From Methylomonas koyamae (GTDB lineage Bacteria > Pseudomonadota > Gammaproteobacteria > Methylococcales > Methylomonadaceae): 64,000 nucleotides of DNA. The stretch covers positions 2,728,001 to 2,792,000 of the forward strand of contig NZ_AP019777.1 of assembly GCF_019669905.1 (NCBI RefSeq), in the 5' to 3' direction. Every line of letters starts with the position of its first letter. Positions within the stretch are counted from its first letter, which is position 1. The notes beneath the pieces are model-generated. The model saw only the letters and a list, made by a program, of their open reading frames with translations. It was not told the origin of the DNA and did no database searches. Positions 18,795-27,734 of this stretch are shown here, in pieces. Both the position numbers and the translations under genes were made by a program.

Positions 18795-20249
18795 TTAATC
18801 GTTAAATTCGGGTTGATTCAATTCCGCTGCCCCCATCCAGTAGCACAGCAACGGTGCGGGTAGACGCATGATCTGGCTGGCGGTATCGCCAGTTTGCGGC
18901 AGACCGGCCATTAAACCGAAGTCATCCAGCGACTTGGTAACAACGTAACCACGGGCAATTTTCTTTTGCTCACACAGCTCAATTAAGCCTTTCAATTCAC
19001 GCGCACCGGTGTGTTGGGCGCGGTATTTCACTTCAAAGGGGATCAATTGGCTGCCGATTTCCGCGACCAAATCGACCTCACGGTCTTTTTTCCCGTGCCA
19101 GTAGGTAAAACGCACATTTTGGGAATAATAGCGCGCAAATAGGTGTTTAAACACGGCGGTTTCGGTCGCCACGCCCAAGGCGGCGGAATCGTCGATGATG
19201 CTTTTGCCCTTGAGTAAAACAGCGGGCGCGATGGCGGCATCGGCCAGGTAAATTTTGAAGCGTCCCTTGAGTACGTCTTTGCCGTAACCGAACGGCGGCA
19301 AGCGATAAATCAGGTGGCAGGCTTCCAACAGCTCGATGAAATGCTGGGCGGTGGGGCGCTTGACTTCCAGGTTGCTGGACAAGTCGGTGATATTCAGCAA
19401 GCCACCGTCGTGCATACAGAGGTACAGAAAGGTATGTTCCAGATCGAGAATGCGACGCACACCGAACAATGCGGTCATATCGCGCTTGAGTGCCTTGTCG
19501 ATGATGTCCTCACGCAACAGGCGCTGGGCCTGGGTGATGCTATCCACCTGGGCGGTTTGCGGAAAGCCGCCGCGAATCAGATATTCGTGAAAATGGCCGA
19601 CATAAGGCGCGGCGATTTCCTGCGCGCGGTAAAACTGCGGCGGCGTCCAGTCGAACAGCTCGGTCAGGCTTTTTAAAGGTGGCAACGCCGGCAGTTGCAC
19701 CTGTTTGATTTGTAGATATTCGTAGAACGACAGCGTGGTCAGCCGAATGGTATGCCAACGACCGACGCCAGATTCCTGGTCGGCTTCCACCAAGGGCATG
19801 ACCGAGCCGGTAAATACAATGCGGCGCTGTTTGTTGAAATCGATTTGGTGTTTGACCCAAGTCCCCCAATCGCGAATAAACTGAGCTTCGTCAAGGAACA
19901 GAAACTCTGATCCATCGACACGCGGCTCGCGCTCGCGCCAGGCTTCCAACACGGCTTCGATGCCCGCCAGCTTGAGCACCGGATGGTCAAATGTGGCGTA
20001 AAGGATGTTGGCCGCCGGAACACCCTGCTTCAACAACGCGTCGATCTGTTGCAGCAGCAACGTGGTTTTGCCGACCTGGCGTGCGCCGGACAGCAAAATG
20101 GCGCGATGGACCGGCGGATGATTGATCCAGCGACTTAACTCACGCGAAGCGGCACGCTGCCAATCCGGCAAATCGGCAATCGGCTCGCCACGCCACCAGG
20201 GATTGAATTGGGCCAATACGGCGATTAGTTCTTCTTTTGAGACTCTCAT
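18795..20249 (-). CDS. AAA ATPase with DUF4143 domain, head of RM operon 1
   Basis: 484 residues. AAA_14-type ATPase core with Walker A LLSGARQVGKTTLL (about 51-64) and Walker B EFLFLDEAQFIRDWG, then a winged-helix region and a C-terminal DUF4143 domain in which REVDLVAEIGSQLIPFEVKYR looks like a PD-(D/E)XK core. Such proteins are common in genomic islands, with unsettled function. It is the first gene of the RM1 operon, 25 bases before hsdM. A 26-bp perfect palindrome lies 27 bases ahead of its ATG and may be its operator. Confidence 0.85.
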   Translation of the reverse strand: MRVSKEELIAVLAQFNPWWRGEPIADLPDWQRAASRELSRWINHPPVHRAILLSGARQVGKTTLLLQQIDALLKQGVPAANILYATFDHPVLKLAGIEAVLEAWREREPRVDGSEFLFLDEAQFIRDWGTWVKHQIDFNKQRRIVFTGSVMPLVEADQESGVGRWHTIRLTTLSFYEYLQIKQVQLPALPPLKSLTELFDWTPPQFYRAQEIAAPYVGHFHEYLIRGGFPQTAQVDSITQAQRLLREDIIDKALKRDMTALFGVRRILDLEHTFLYLCMHDGGLLNITDLSSNLEVKRPTAQHFIELLEACHLIYRLPPFGYGKDVLKGRFKIYLADAAIAPAVLLKGKSIIDDSAALGVATETAVFKHLFARYYSQNVRFTYWHGKKDREVDLVAEIGSQLIPFEVKYRAQHTGARELKGLIELCEQKKIARGYVVTKSLDDFGLMAGLPQTGDTASQIMRLPAPLLCYWMGAAELNQPEFND

Positions 20250-20275
20250 CAGGCAATATTAGCATTAGGATGCTT

Positions 20276-20301
20276 TTATTGTCATGTATACATGACAATA
20301 A
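20276..20301. promoter_or_regulatory. 26-bp perfect palindrome upstream of RM operon 1
   Basis: Every base from 20276 to 20301 pairs with its mirror position; the centre is GTCATGTATACATGAC at 20281-20296, flanked by TTATT and AATAA. Its position just upstream of the operon's first start codon and its lack of a loop favour a protein-binding operator over a terminator. The regulator is unknown; no DNA-binding gene lies next to it. Confidence 0.6.
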
Positions 20302-20489
20302 ATACTATTTTATGCTGATACTGCCGAGCTTTCATAGCTCAACGCATTCTTCCACCAGCCAAATCTCGCTATCCTTCGACAACAATTCCATTCACAGGGC
20401 TTGCCGAATGCAACACAAGCCGTAAAACAAAGCCGACTTTCGGGCGACAAAACATCGGGTCACTTTTGTAAGCTTAGTTTTAACCGGTT

Positions 20490-20525
20490 CGCTCAACCTG
20501 GCCCTAATTCCGGCCAAGTTGAGCG
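20490..20525 (-). terminator. Probable katG terminator
   Basis: Inverted repeat of 14 bp with one mismatch (20490-20503 with 20512-20525) and an 8-base loop, ending 17 bases beyond the katG stop. No strong T-run follows on the minus strand. The rest of the katG-ATPase gap holds only the palindrome at 20276. Confidence 0.5.
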
Positions 20526-20541
20526 CTGCGCTAGTTAACAG

Positions 20542-22764
20542 TTAACGCAAGTCGAAACGGTCCAAATCCATCACCTTGGCCCAGGCCTTGGCGAAGTCCT
20601 GCACGAATTTTTCCTTGGCATCGTCGGAGGCATAGACTTCCGCCACCGCCCGCAACTCGGAGTGGGAGCCGAAGATCAAATCCACCGGCGTCGCGGTCCA
20701 TTTGACCTGATTGGTCGCCCGGTCCTTACCCTCGTAAACGCCTTCGGTTGCCGACTTGTTCCATTGGGTGCCCATATCCAGCAAGTTGACGAAAAAGTCG
20801 TTGGTCAAGGTACCCGGCTTGCTGGTGAATACGCCGTGTTTGGCATGACCGGCGTTGGCATCCAGCGCCCGCATGCCGCCGACCAGCACCGTCATTTCCG
20901 GCACGCTCAAGGTCAGGAAATTGGCGCGCTCGACCAGCATTTCCGCCGGCGAGTGGGCGTTATCCTTGGCAAAGAAATTGCGGAAGCCGTCAGCTTTCGG
21001 TTCCAACACCGCCGCCGAGTTCACGTCGGTCTGTTCCTGCGAGGCATCCATCCTGCCCGGTTTGAACGGCACTTGCACATTGACACCGGCTTTCTTGGCG
21101 GCTTCTTCCACCGCCGCCGAACCGCCGAGCACGATCACGTCGGCCAGCGAGACTTTCTTGCCGCCTTTCAAGGAACGGTTGAAGTCGCTTTGGATGGCTT
21201 CCAGCTTAGCCAACACTTTCGCCAATTCGGCCGGATCGTTGGCTTCCCAATCTTTCTGCGGCGCCAGCCTTATCCGTGCGCCGTTGGCCCCTCCGCGCAT
21301 ATCGGTGCCACGGAAGGTCGCCGCCGAGGCCCAGGCGGTGCGGACCAGTTCCGGAATGGTCAGATCCGAGCCCAGGATGGTTGCTTTCAACTTGGCGGTA
21401 TCCTTGGCGTCGATCAGTTTATGGTCGACTTTGGGGATCGGATCTTGCCAGACGAAATCCTCGGCCGGCACTTCGGCGCCGACATAGCGCGCCTTCGGTC
21501 CCATGTCGCGGTGGGTCAGCTTGAACCAAGCCTTGGCGAAGGTGGCTTCGAACTCTTTCGGGTTATCCAGAAACCGTTTGGAGATCTTTTGGTAGTCCGG
21601 GTCCATTTTCAACGCCAAGTCGGTGGTAAACATGATTGGCGGGTGGCGCTTGCTGGTATCGTGCGCGTCCGGCACGAAATTGTCGCCCTTGCCGTCTTTC
21701 GGTATCCACTGGGTGGCGCCGGCCGGGCTCTTGGTTTGCTGCCAGTCAAAGGTGAACAGCCAAGTCAGATAGTCGTGGGTCCAGCGGATGGGATTGGTCG
21801 ACCAGGCGCCTTCCAGACCGCTGCTGACGGTATCGACGCCATGTCCGGCGCCGCATTTATTGGCCCAGCCCAAGCCTTGCTGTTCGATCGGGGCGGCGGC
21901 CGGTTCCTTGCCGACGCATTCGTCGGGTTTATGCGCGCCATGGGCCTTGCCGAAGGTGTGGCCGCCGGCGATCAGTGCCACGGTTTCTTCGTCGTTCATC
22001 GCCATCCGGCCGAAAGCTTCGCGGATATGTTTGGCAGCGGCCAACGGGTCGGGATTGCCGCCCGGGCCTTCTGGATTGACGTAAATCAAGCCCATTTGCG
22101 TGGCGCCCAACGGCTTGGCCAGTTCGCCCTTGGCGTCGTGGCGTTCGTCGGCCAGAAACTTCTTCTCCATGCCCCAATTGACGTTCTCGGCTTCCCAATC
22201 GTCGGCGCGGCCGCCGGCAAAACCAATGGTTTTGAAACCCATGTCTTCCAGCGCGACGTTGCCGGCCAGCACCATCAAATCGGCCCAGGACAGTTTGGCG
22301 CCGTATTTTTGCTTGACCGGCCACAGCAGGCGGCGGGCCTTGTCCAGACTGACGTTATCCGGCCAACTATTGAGGGGCTCGAAGCGCTGCTGGCCGCCGG
22401 ACGCACCGCCGCGACCGTCGAAGATGCGATACACCCCGGCGCTATGCCAGGCCATGCGGATGAAAAACGGGCCGTAATTACCGTAATCCGCCGGCCACCA
22501 GGGCTGGGAGGTGTGCAGCACGTTGGCTATGTCTTTTTTGACCGCTTTCAGGTCCAGGGTTTTGAATTGTTCCGCGTAATTAAAGGCCTGGCCCAGCGGA
22601 TTGGACTCGGCCGAATTTTGCCGTAGCGGTTGCAAATCCAGTTGCTCCGGCCACCAAAAGCTGTTGGTGGTCGGTTGCATGTCGGCAAACGCGGGTGGAG
22701 TCTGCAATGTTGCGCCGATGGCTACCGCCAATGCGGAAGCCAGGAATAGTTGCTTGGTTTTCAT
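20542..22764 (-). CDS. katG: Catalase-peroxidase with signal peptide
   Basis: Bifunctional heme enzyme destroying hydrogen peroxide, 740 residues. The start is the ATG at 22764, preceded by GAGGT; it gives a Sec signal peptide ([19 protein letters not shown]) with likely cleavage after A27 (AFA/DM), so the enzyme is probably periplasmic. Distal residues R103, W106 and H107 ([10 protein letters not shown]), the tyrosine of [11 protein letters not shown] for the Met-Tyr-Trp adduct, and the proximal histidine of [12 protein letters not shown] are all present. The second, heme-free domain is complete. It is divergent from oxyR, its expected activator. Confidence 0.95.
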   Translation of the reverse strand: MKTKQLFLASALAVAIGATLQTPPAFADMQPTTNSFWWPEQLDLQPLRQNSAESNPLGQAFNYAEQFKTLDLKAVKKDIANVLHTSQPWWPADYGNYGPFFIRMAWHSAGVYRIFDGRGGASGGQQRFEPLNSWPDNVSLDKARRLLWPVKQKYGAKLSWADLMVLAGNVALEDMGFKTIGFAGGRADDWEAENVNWGMEKKFLADERHDAKGELAKPLGATQMGLIYVNPEGPGGNPDPLAAAKHIREAFGRMAMNDEETVALIAGGHTFGKAHGAHKPDECVGKEPAAAPIEQQGLGWANKCGAGHGVDTVSSGLEGAWSTNPIRWTHDYLTWLFTFDWQQTKSPAGATQWIPKDGKGDNFVPDAHDTSKRHPPIMFTTDLALKMDPDYQKISKRFLDNPKEFEATFAKAWFKLTHRDMGPKARYVGAEVPAEDFVWQDPIPKVDHKLIDAKDTAKLKATILGSDLTIPELVRTAWASAATFRGTDMRGGANGARIRLAPQKDWEANDPAELAKVLAKLEAIQSDFNRSLKGGKKVSLADVIVLGGSAAVEEAAKKAGVNVQVPFKPGRMDASQEQTDVNSAAVLEPKADGFRNFFAKDNAHSPAEMLVERANFLTLSVPEMTVLVGGMRALDANAGHAKHGVFTSKPGTLTNDFFVNLLDMGTQWNKSATEGVYEGKDRATNQVKWTATPVDLIFGSHSELRAVAEVYASDDAKEKFVQDFAKAWAKVMDLDRFDLR

Positions 22765-23155
22765 GGTGCACCTCAGTTCCTTATTGTTAGTCAATCAAAA
22801 ACATACCGTCGCTTTTGCAGTTTAGACGCCGCTCCCGGATTAGCCCAGCGGCCGACAAAACTAGGCGCGCAACTTTCCGAAGCGGAAGGTTGCGCGCCGG
22901 CTGCCGCCGATGGGGTATTACCGAATCTTGTTTGCATCCTGGGATATAAACCCAGACTGGTTTAAGCACCGTTGGCTGATTGCGCATCCGCTGTTGGATC
23001 GCTTCAGTGGGTATATTCAATCGAATCGAGCCGATAATTTGAAATTGATTGCGTCGATAAGCCGATAGGCCGAGTCAATGGCTACGGCGTTTAGCTGGTA
23101 TCATTCCGCGCCGGGCAGCGTTTGTCCGACCTATAACCAACAGCGGGCACGATAG
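22765..23155. other. katG-oxyR divergent regulatory region
   Basis: 391 bases without a gene. Both promoters must lie here. The stretch 23058-23075 (GTCGATAAGCCGATAGG) contains ATAG-type words like those of OxyR sites, but I could not fit the full four-element OxyR consensus, so no operator is claimed. Confidence 0.4.
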
Positions 23156-24031
23156 ATGACTTTGCGCGATTTGAGCTATCTGCTGGCGGTAGCGGAATTC
23201 AGAAACTTCAGCCAAGCGGCTGAACACTGTGCAATAAGCCAGCCGACTTTAAGTACCCAAATCAAAAAACTCGAGGACTATCTGGGGATAGACCTGTTTC
23301 TGCGCGACAAAAACAATATCGCCGTCACCGACGCTTGCCGCGAAATCCTGCCCATCGCCCGCAGGATACTTGACGACGTCCGCTCGATTCGGCAAATTGC
23401 CGCCCATGCCAGCGCCCGACACCGCAACCAACTATCGCTCGGCGCGTTTCCGTCGCTGGCGAGTTATGTGCTGCCGGAATACGTGTTTCGGATCAAACAA
23501 CATTATCCAGACCTGAAAATACAGTTGGTCGAAGAAAAAACCCATGCGCTGATCGCGTTGCTGCTCGACAAAAAGTTGGATGCGGCCCTGCTGGCCTTGC
23601 CGGTGGAACATGCAGCGCTGGAATACCGGCTGTTATTCGAAGACCCGTTCACATTGGCGGTAAGTGCCGACCACCCGCTCGCGGGGCTGGAGGAAGTCGA
23701 CCTGAACCTAGCCGCCCGGGAAAACCTGCTGTTGCTGGACGAGGGCCATTGCCTGCGCGACCAGGCTTTGAAGTTATGCGATCCGGCACGCTTCGTCGAA
23801 CACGACTTTCGGGCGTCCAGTCTGGAAACCCTGCGCTTCATGGTCAAGAACGGCGTCGGCGTCACATTGATGCCGTCCGTTGCCATTCAACCGGAAGACA
23901 AGGACATTCGTTATATCGACATCCGCCAAAGGCCCAGCCGTTCCATCGCGCTGGTCTGGCTGAAAACCCATCCGCGTAGCGCGTTGCTGGAAACCATGGC
24001 CAAACTGCTGGCGTACAAGCCGCTGCCCTAG
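23156..24031 (+). CDS. oxyR: Hydrogen-peroxide sensor, LysR-type regulator OxyR
   Basis: 291-residue LysR-family activator. The N-terminal winged helix (MTLRDLSYLLAVAEFRNFSQAAEHCAISQPTLS) is followed by the regulatory domain with the redox cysteines C199 and C208 in EGHCLRDQALKLC, the same numbers as in E. coli OxyR. Peroxide would link them and switch on transcription, most directly of the divergent katG. TTG/ATG ambiguity is absent; the ATG at 23156 aligns with family starts. Confidence 0.94.
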   Translation: MTLRDLSYLLAVAEFRNFSQAAEHCAISQPTLSTQIKKLEDYLGIDLFLRDKNNIAVTDACREILPIARRILDDVRSIRQIAAHASARHRNQLSLGAFPSLASYVLPEYVFRIKQHYPDLKIQLVEEKTHALIALLLDKKLDAALLALPVEHAALEYRLLFEDPFTLAVSADHPLAGLEEVDLNLAARENLLLLDEGHCLRDQALKLCDPARFVEHDFRASSLETLRFMVKNGVGVTLMPSVAIQPEDKDIRYIDIRQRPSRSIALVWLKTHPRSALLETMAKLLAYKPLP

Positions 24032-24423
24032 GCGCCGGCGCGCGCCACGCCGGGATTGTTAAGCGTAGCCGGGATTTCGGCGGTTTGGTCTGGGTGGACC
24101 GCATCGCGGTTCCCATTATCGAGGCCGGACAATTTCGACCGGTTGCGCCTCAACGGGACAATACCAAACTTAACTGAATTAATACGCATATCGTTGATTT
24201 ACAAATGGATAACCGAACAACAACTCACTCCAGACAAGAAGCGGCTCCGCAACACACGCCGATGATGCATCGAAGTGTAATTATTTAAAAACAATGGCTT
24301 GAACATTAATGATTTTTATAATACGCCAGAAGTTACGCCAAAATAAGTTCGACAAGAATTAGATGACCACCGCCCTGCCCCTGCCTTCCGCATGCGGAAA
24401 TAAAAACGAAAGTCTTTGTTATT
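24032..24423. other. Intergenic stretch after oxyR
   Basis: About 390 bases with no supportable gene. GC falls from left to right, marking the passage from core sequence to the accessory region that begins with the IS3 remnant. Confidence 0.5.
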
Positions 24424-24700
24424 GGAAGATAACCTGATTCACCATAGCGACCGCGGTGTGCAGTACATTTCGATCCGCTATACCGAAGGTCCGGCCGAAG
24501 CCAGCGATGAGGCCCACGTCGATAAGCTGGGCCACTCTACCCGTATGACATACCATCGCTGAAACCATCAATGGTTTGAATAAAACCGCGAAGCCGTCGA
24601 GCTCACCACATTGACCTGCGTCGATTAGTTTAATCATCAATGACTGTTTGGGCCGATTGCATTATCCAATCCGGCGAGGCCATGTATTTTTTATTAACAA
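24424..24700 (+). pseudogene. Decayed IS3-family transposase (OrfB) fragment
   Basis: Conceptual translation gives NLIHHSDRGVQYISIRYTE, then pieces equivalent to the end of the catalytic domain (NREAVELTTLTCVD) and a tail resembling LGSIGNIPP, interrupted by stops and frame changes. It resembles, with many differences, the intact IS3 OrfB at 52615-53517. It is a relic of an older IS3 insertion, on the opposite strand. From 24700 to 25037 the sequence is AT-rich and I see no gene. Confidence 0.75.
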
Positions 24701-25037
24701 CGTTTCGAGTCAGCAGAATCGGCATGACTCAACTAACGCTTCCGAGATTTTCGGGGCCAATTCAAACACCTCAGTTTTAACACCCTTTTTCGCGTCTGCG
24801 GCTGCACAAGAACCTGTTTAACCCGAAAAAAAATCGGTTTTAGCCCGTATATTCGTCCTGAAGGGATTAAATTTTGCCTTTTAGCCAATTACAGGCGCAA
24901 GAATAAGATTTTTTCCAGAAAAATCAGATTGTTTTATTCAAGAATGGCTTGTTTCTTAAAAAACTAAGAAGCATTTATCGCTTACTCGCCGATATCCGTC
25001 GGCAAGTAAGATTGACATTAATTTTGGGTAAAACATT

Positions 25038-26987
25038 ATGTATGAAGAACAAGTGGACCGTAGTCACGGTGAGAACATTGAAAAATTTAACAGTATAAAT
25101 GATCCACATTTTCTAATAAAAGGTGCGGGATTTATAGAAGACTTCAGCTCAATAAAATATAACTATATGGGTCGCATCCTTTATTCTCGTTACTACGGCT
25201 CGAATCATGAGATAGTTGATGTGCATTTGAATGGCCAAAATGGTCTAATTGAAATTCACATTCCCAGAGGCATTATACTTCAAAGTTCGTTTGACTTTTA
25301 TGTGCATTACTACCACTCTGGAAATGTAATAAATGCACTTAAATGGGAGACTGATCCGCGAATAAACATACCAAAACCGCAAGCTATCCAAGTGCCGCCT
25401 CAATATCAGTACATTCAACAATCTCAAGACTGGCCTTGCCAATCACCACCACCTACTTCACTTTTTCAAGGTTATCCGAAACCAACTATTGATATTGATT
25501 TTGTGATGGATAATTCAGCGCCAAAACACTATTTAAAGCTTGAAGATTGTATTCAGGATAAAGATTCGTTGGTTTTTAAATTACCTAAATTCATTAGCCA
25601 CAAATCTGACAACCCTTTCAGCACAACTTTTCTGCTTAGCTTGGGGCTATGGAGCGGCATAACTAGCAAACGCTACCAAGTTGCTTATGCTGATGAACGC
25701 ACTGTTTCAACCGGGTTATATGTCGCTGGCGAGCAAAACTCTGGTGCTGGTAAATCACTTGCCATGAATATACTACTCGAACCTTTTTCAAATAGGATCC
25801 AGACAAAGATTTCTGAAATAATATCAAGTATTCAAATATATGACGGCATATTAGATGAATTGAATGAATCTCTTGCGGGATGTACTACAAAAGAAGACAG
25901 AGCATACAACAGGAAACAGAAAGAAAAAACAAAAAATCATCTTAAGTATCTCAATAAAAAGCTTCATAAATTGCAAAATCTAGCTCCAATAACAAACGTT
26001 ACATCTCCAGCGTTAAACAGTATGTTAATAGCTACAAATGGATTCTTTTTTGCAGCTTCATCAGAAAACGGATTGTTTATTTCTATTTTAGGTCTACGTG
26101 ATAATCCTAAATTCAATGACAACGATTTACTTCTTAACGCTCGTGAGGGGGGGTATGTTAATAATATCCGTGCTAATCGGAACGCTTACAGAGGTCAAGC
26201 TCGTGGCGCTATCACAAGTTATGCCCAAGAGGGTGGAATTGGATATCTATTATCCGCCAGTGGCAATACTGGTCTTGCCGAACGTTTTCTTCTTATTAGT
26301 GAGCCTTCACTCATAGGCTACCGTGACAGAATTAAAGAAAAGATAAATGGCGAGCATATTCTTGAAGAATATGCAAAAAGGTGTGCGATTTGTCAAGCAT
26401 TTATTGATGATGACAACGCATTAAATCATGAGGCGCTTATTACTTTGAAGATAACTGTTAATGGTTGGCGGTATATTGCACACTTCGAACAGGATTTGGA
26501 AAACAAAATGCGGCCAGGCGCGGAATTGTCTCATCCTATTTTGCAACGAGTAGTTGGCAAAACGAAAATGCAAGTTATGGGCATAGCAGCGAATATGTAC
26601 CTACTTCATACAGAAAATCCACCCGCAAATGAATCGGATGACCCATCCATACCCGATGAGTTTGTTGTAATGGGGATAAATATTTTTAAAAAGCTGATAT
26701 TTGGCGTAAGAAGTTATTGTGAACGCAAAGGGCTAATCAGTGATGTGCCGCAACTGACCGCTGTTTATAACGCATTTATTGGCAAGGGCGATAATGTTTC
26801 TTATTCGGACCAAGAGCTTAAAAAACGATTGCAACAAGTGAAACCCTTTAAGGATATAACTGAAGAATCGCCCCGAAAAGTCATTCAGCGCGCGATTGAT
26901 TACCTTGTGCAACACCACGTTCTGCTCATAGATAACAATGGAAGGTATTTTAGAAACCCGGAAAAGTTCGTTCCTACTTACCAATAA
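25038..26987 (+). CDS. DUF3987-type protein of a mobile element
   Basis: 649 residues. The region from about 170 on fits DUF3987, a helicase/primase-associated ATPase-like domain of plasmids and phages: GLYVAGEQNSGAGKSLAMN (Walker A-like, near 240), SENGLFISILGLRDNPKFND, and GYLLSASGNTGLAERFLLISEP. A lysine-rich coiled segment lies at about 285-320. The first 170 residues are not recognised. The gene is much more AT-rich than the flanking core genes, suggesting transfer. Its neighbour is parB, so a plasmid replication/partition origin is likely. Confidence 0.7.
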   Translation: MYEEQVDRSHGENIEKFNSINDPHFLIKGAGFIEDFSSIKYNYMGRILYSRYYGSNHEIVDVHLNGQNGLIEIHIPRGIILQSSFDFYVHYYHSGNVINALKWETDPRINIPKPQAIQVPPQYQYIQQSQDWPCQSPPPTSLFQGYPKPTIDIDFVMDNSAPKHYLKLEDCIQDKDSLVFKLPKFISHKSDNPFSTTFLLSLGLWSGITSKRYQVAYADERTVSTGLYVAGEQNSGAGKSLAMNILLEPFSNRIQTKISEIISSIQIYDGILDELNESLAGCTTKEDRAYNRKQKEKTKNHLKYLNKKLHKLQNLAPITNVTSPALNSMLIATNGFFFAASSENGLFISILGLRDNPKFNDNDLLLNAREGGYVNNIRANRNAYRGQARGAITSYAQEGGIGYLLSASGNTGLAERFLLISEPSLIGYRDRIKEKINGEHILEEYAKRCAICQAFIDDDNALNHEALITLKITVNGWRYIAHFEQDLENKMRPGAELSHPILQRVVGKTKMQVMGIAANMYLLHTENPPANESDDPSIPDEFVVMGINIFKKLIFGVRSYCERKGLISDVPQLTAVYNAFIGKGDNVSYSDQELKKRLQQVKPFKDITEESPRKVIQRAIDYLVQHHVLLIDNNGRYFRNPEKFVPTYQ

Positions 26988-27088
26988 AAATGGCACTACT
27001 TTCGCAATTACGCCAAAAAATCTAGGATTACTAGGCAAAACGCTGCTTTTTTAAAGCATTCGCGAAAATGTGCTAAGTCAGTCGAGAA

Positions 27089-27122
27089 CCACGTTTCAAC
27101 TCCTTGTTGGGTTGAAACGTGG
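27089..27122. repeat. Inverted repeat upstream of parB (possible centromere-like site)
   Basis: Perfect 11-bp arms, CCACGTTTCAA at 27089-27099 and TTGAAACGTGG at 27112-27122, with a 12-base loop. It stands 94 bases before parB. The arms contain the words ACGT and GAAAC also found in chromosomal parS, but in a different order. A terminator for the DUF3987 gene is the alternative, although no T-run follows. Confidence 0.5.
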
Positions 27123-27734
27123 CGATGTGGCGAGTCAGAGCGCGGAATACATAAGTAATCGCGTAATTAATGCCATATTAACCAATTAAACTCAAACTCC
27201 ATCAAATTCTAAAAATATGATAAATTCAAATTCGCAGCGAATGCTCCTTGCTAATTGTTTTCAGACCGAGTCCAAGGCCAAGCATCTTTATATCCCAGTT
27301 GATTTGATTGATCCAAACCCTCATCAACCACGCACTGACTTTTCCGATGAATCATTAGTGCAACTCGCACAGTCAATCAATGAAAATGGCATGCTCCAAC
27401 CCATTATTGTTGGCAAATTTGGGGACCGTTATCAAATCATTGTTGGAGAACGGCGATGGAGAGCTCATCTGATTCTGAATAAAAAAACAATTGAAGCGAT
27501 AGTTAGGACAGTAGATGACCAAAGTCATGCGATTTTTGCCCTAGCTGAAAATATAGCCCGAGAAGATTTAAGTGATTATGAAATTGGTAAAGCGATTCGG
27601 AGCATTGAGGATAATTTCCCAAATAAAAAAGACCTCGCTGCTATGATTGGCATAAATCGTACCGACATGTACCGCTATTTGGCTTTCGATAGTCTACCTG
27701 ACTTCATTTTGAATGATTTGGATACGAATCCTAA

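Noticed and set aside
20237..20425. 62-codon plus-strand frame in the katG/ATPase gap
   Set aside because: It contains the 26-bp palindrome, starts inside the ATPase gene and has no ribosome-binding site.
20662..22626. 654-codon open frame opposite katG
   Set aside because: katG has all catalytic residues in the other strand; this frame shows no domain and is a GC-driven shadow.
22765..23155. Defined OxyR binding site between katG and oxyR
   Set aside because: Only isolated ATAG words were found; the four-element spacing could not be matched.
27089..27122. CRISPR-like repeat
   Set aside because: Only one copy of the repeat exists and there are no spacers or cas genes.
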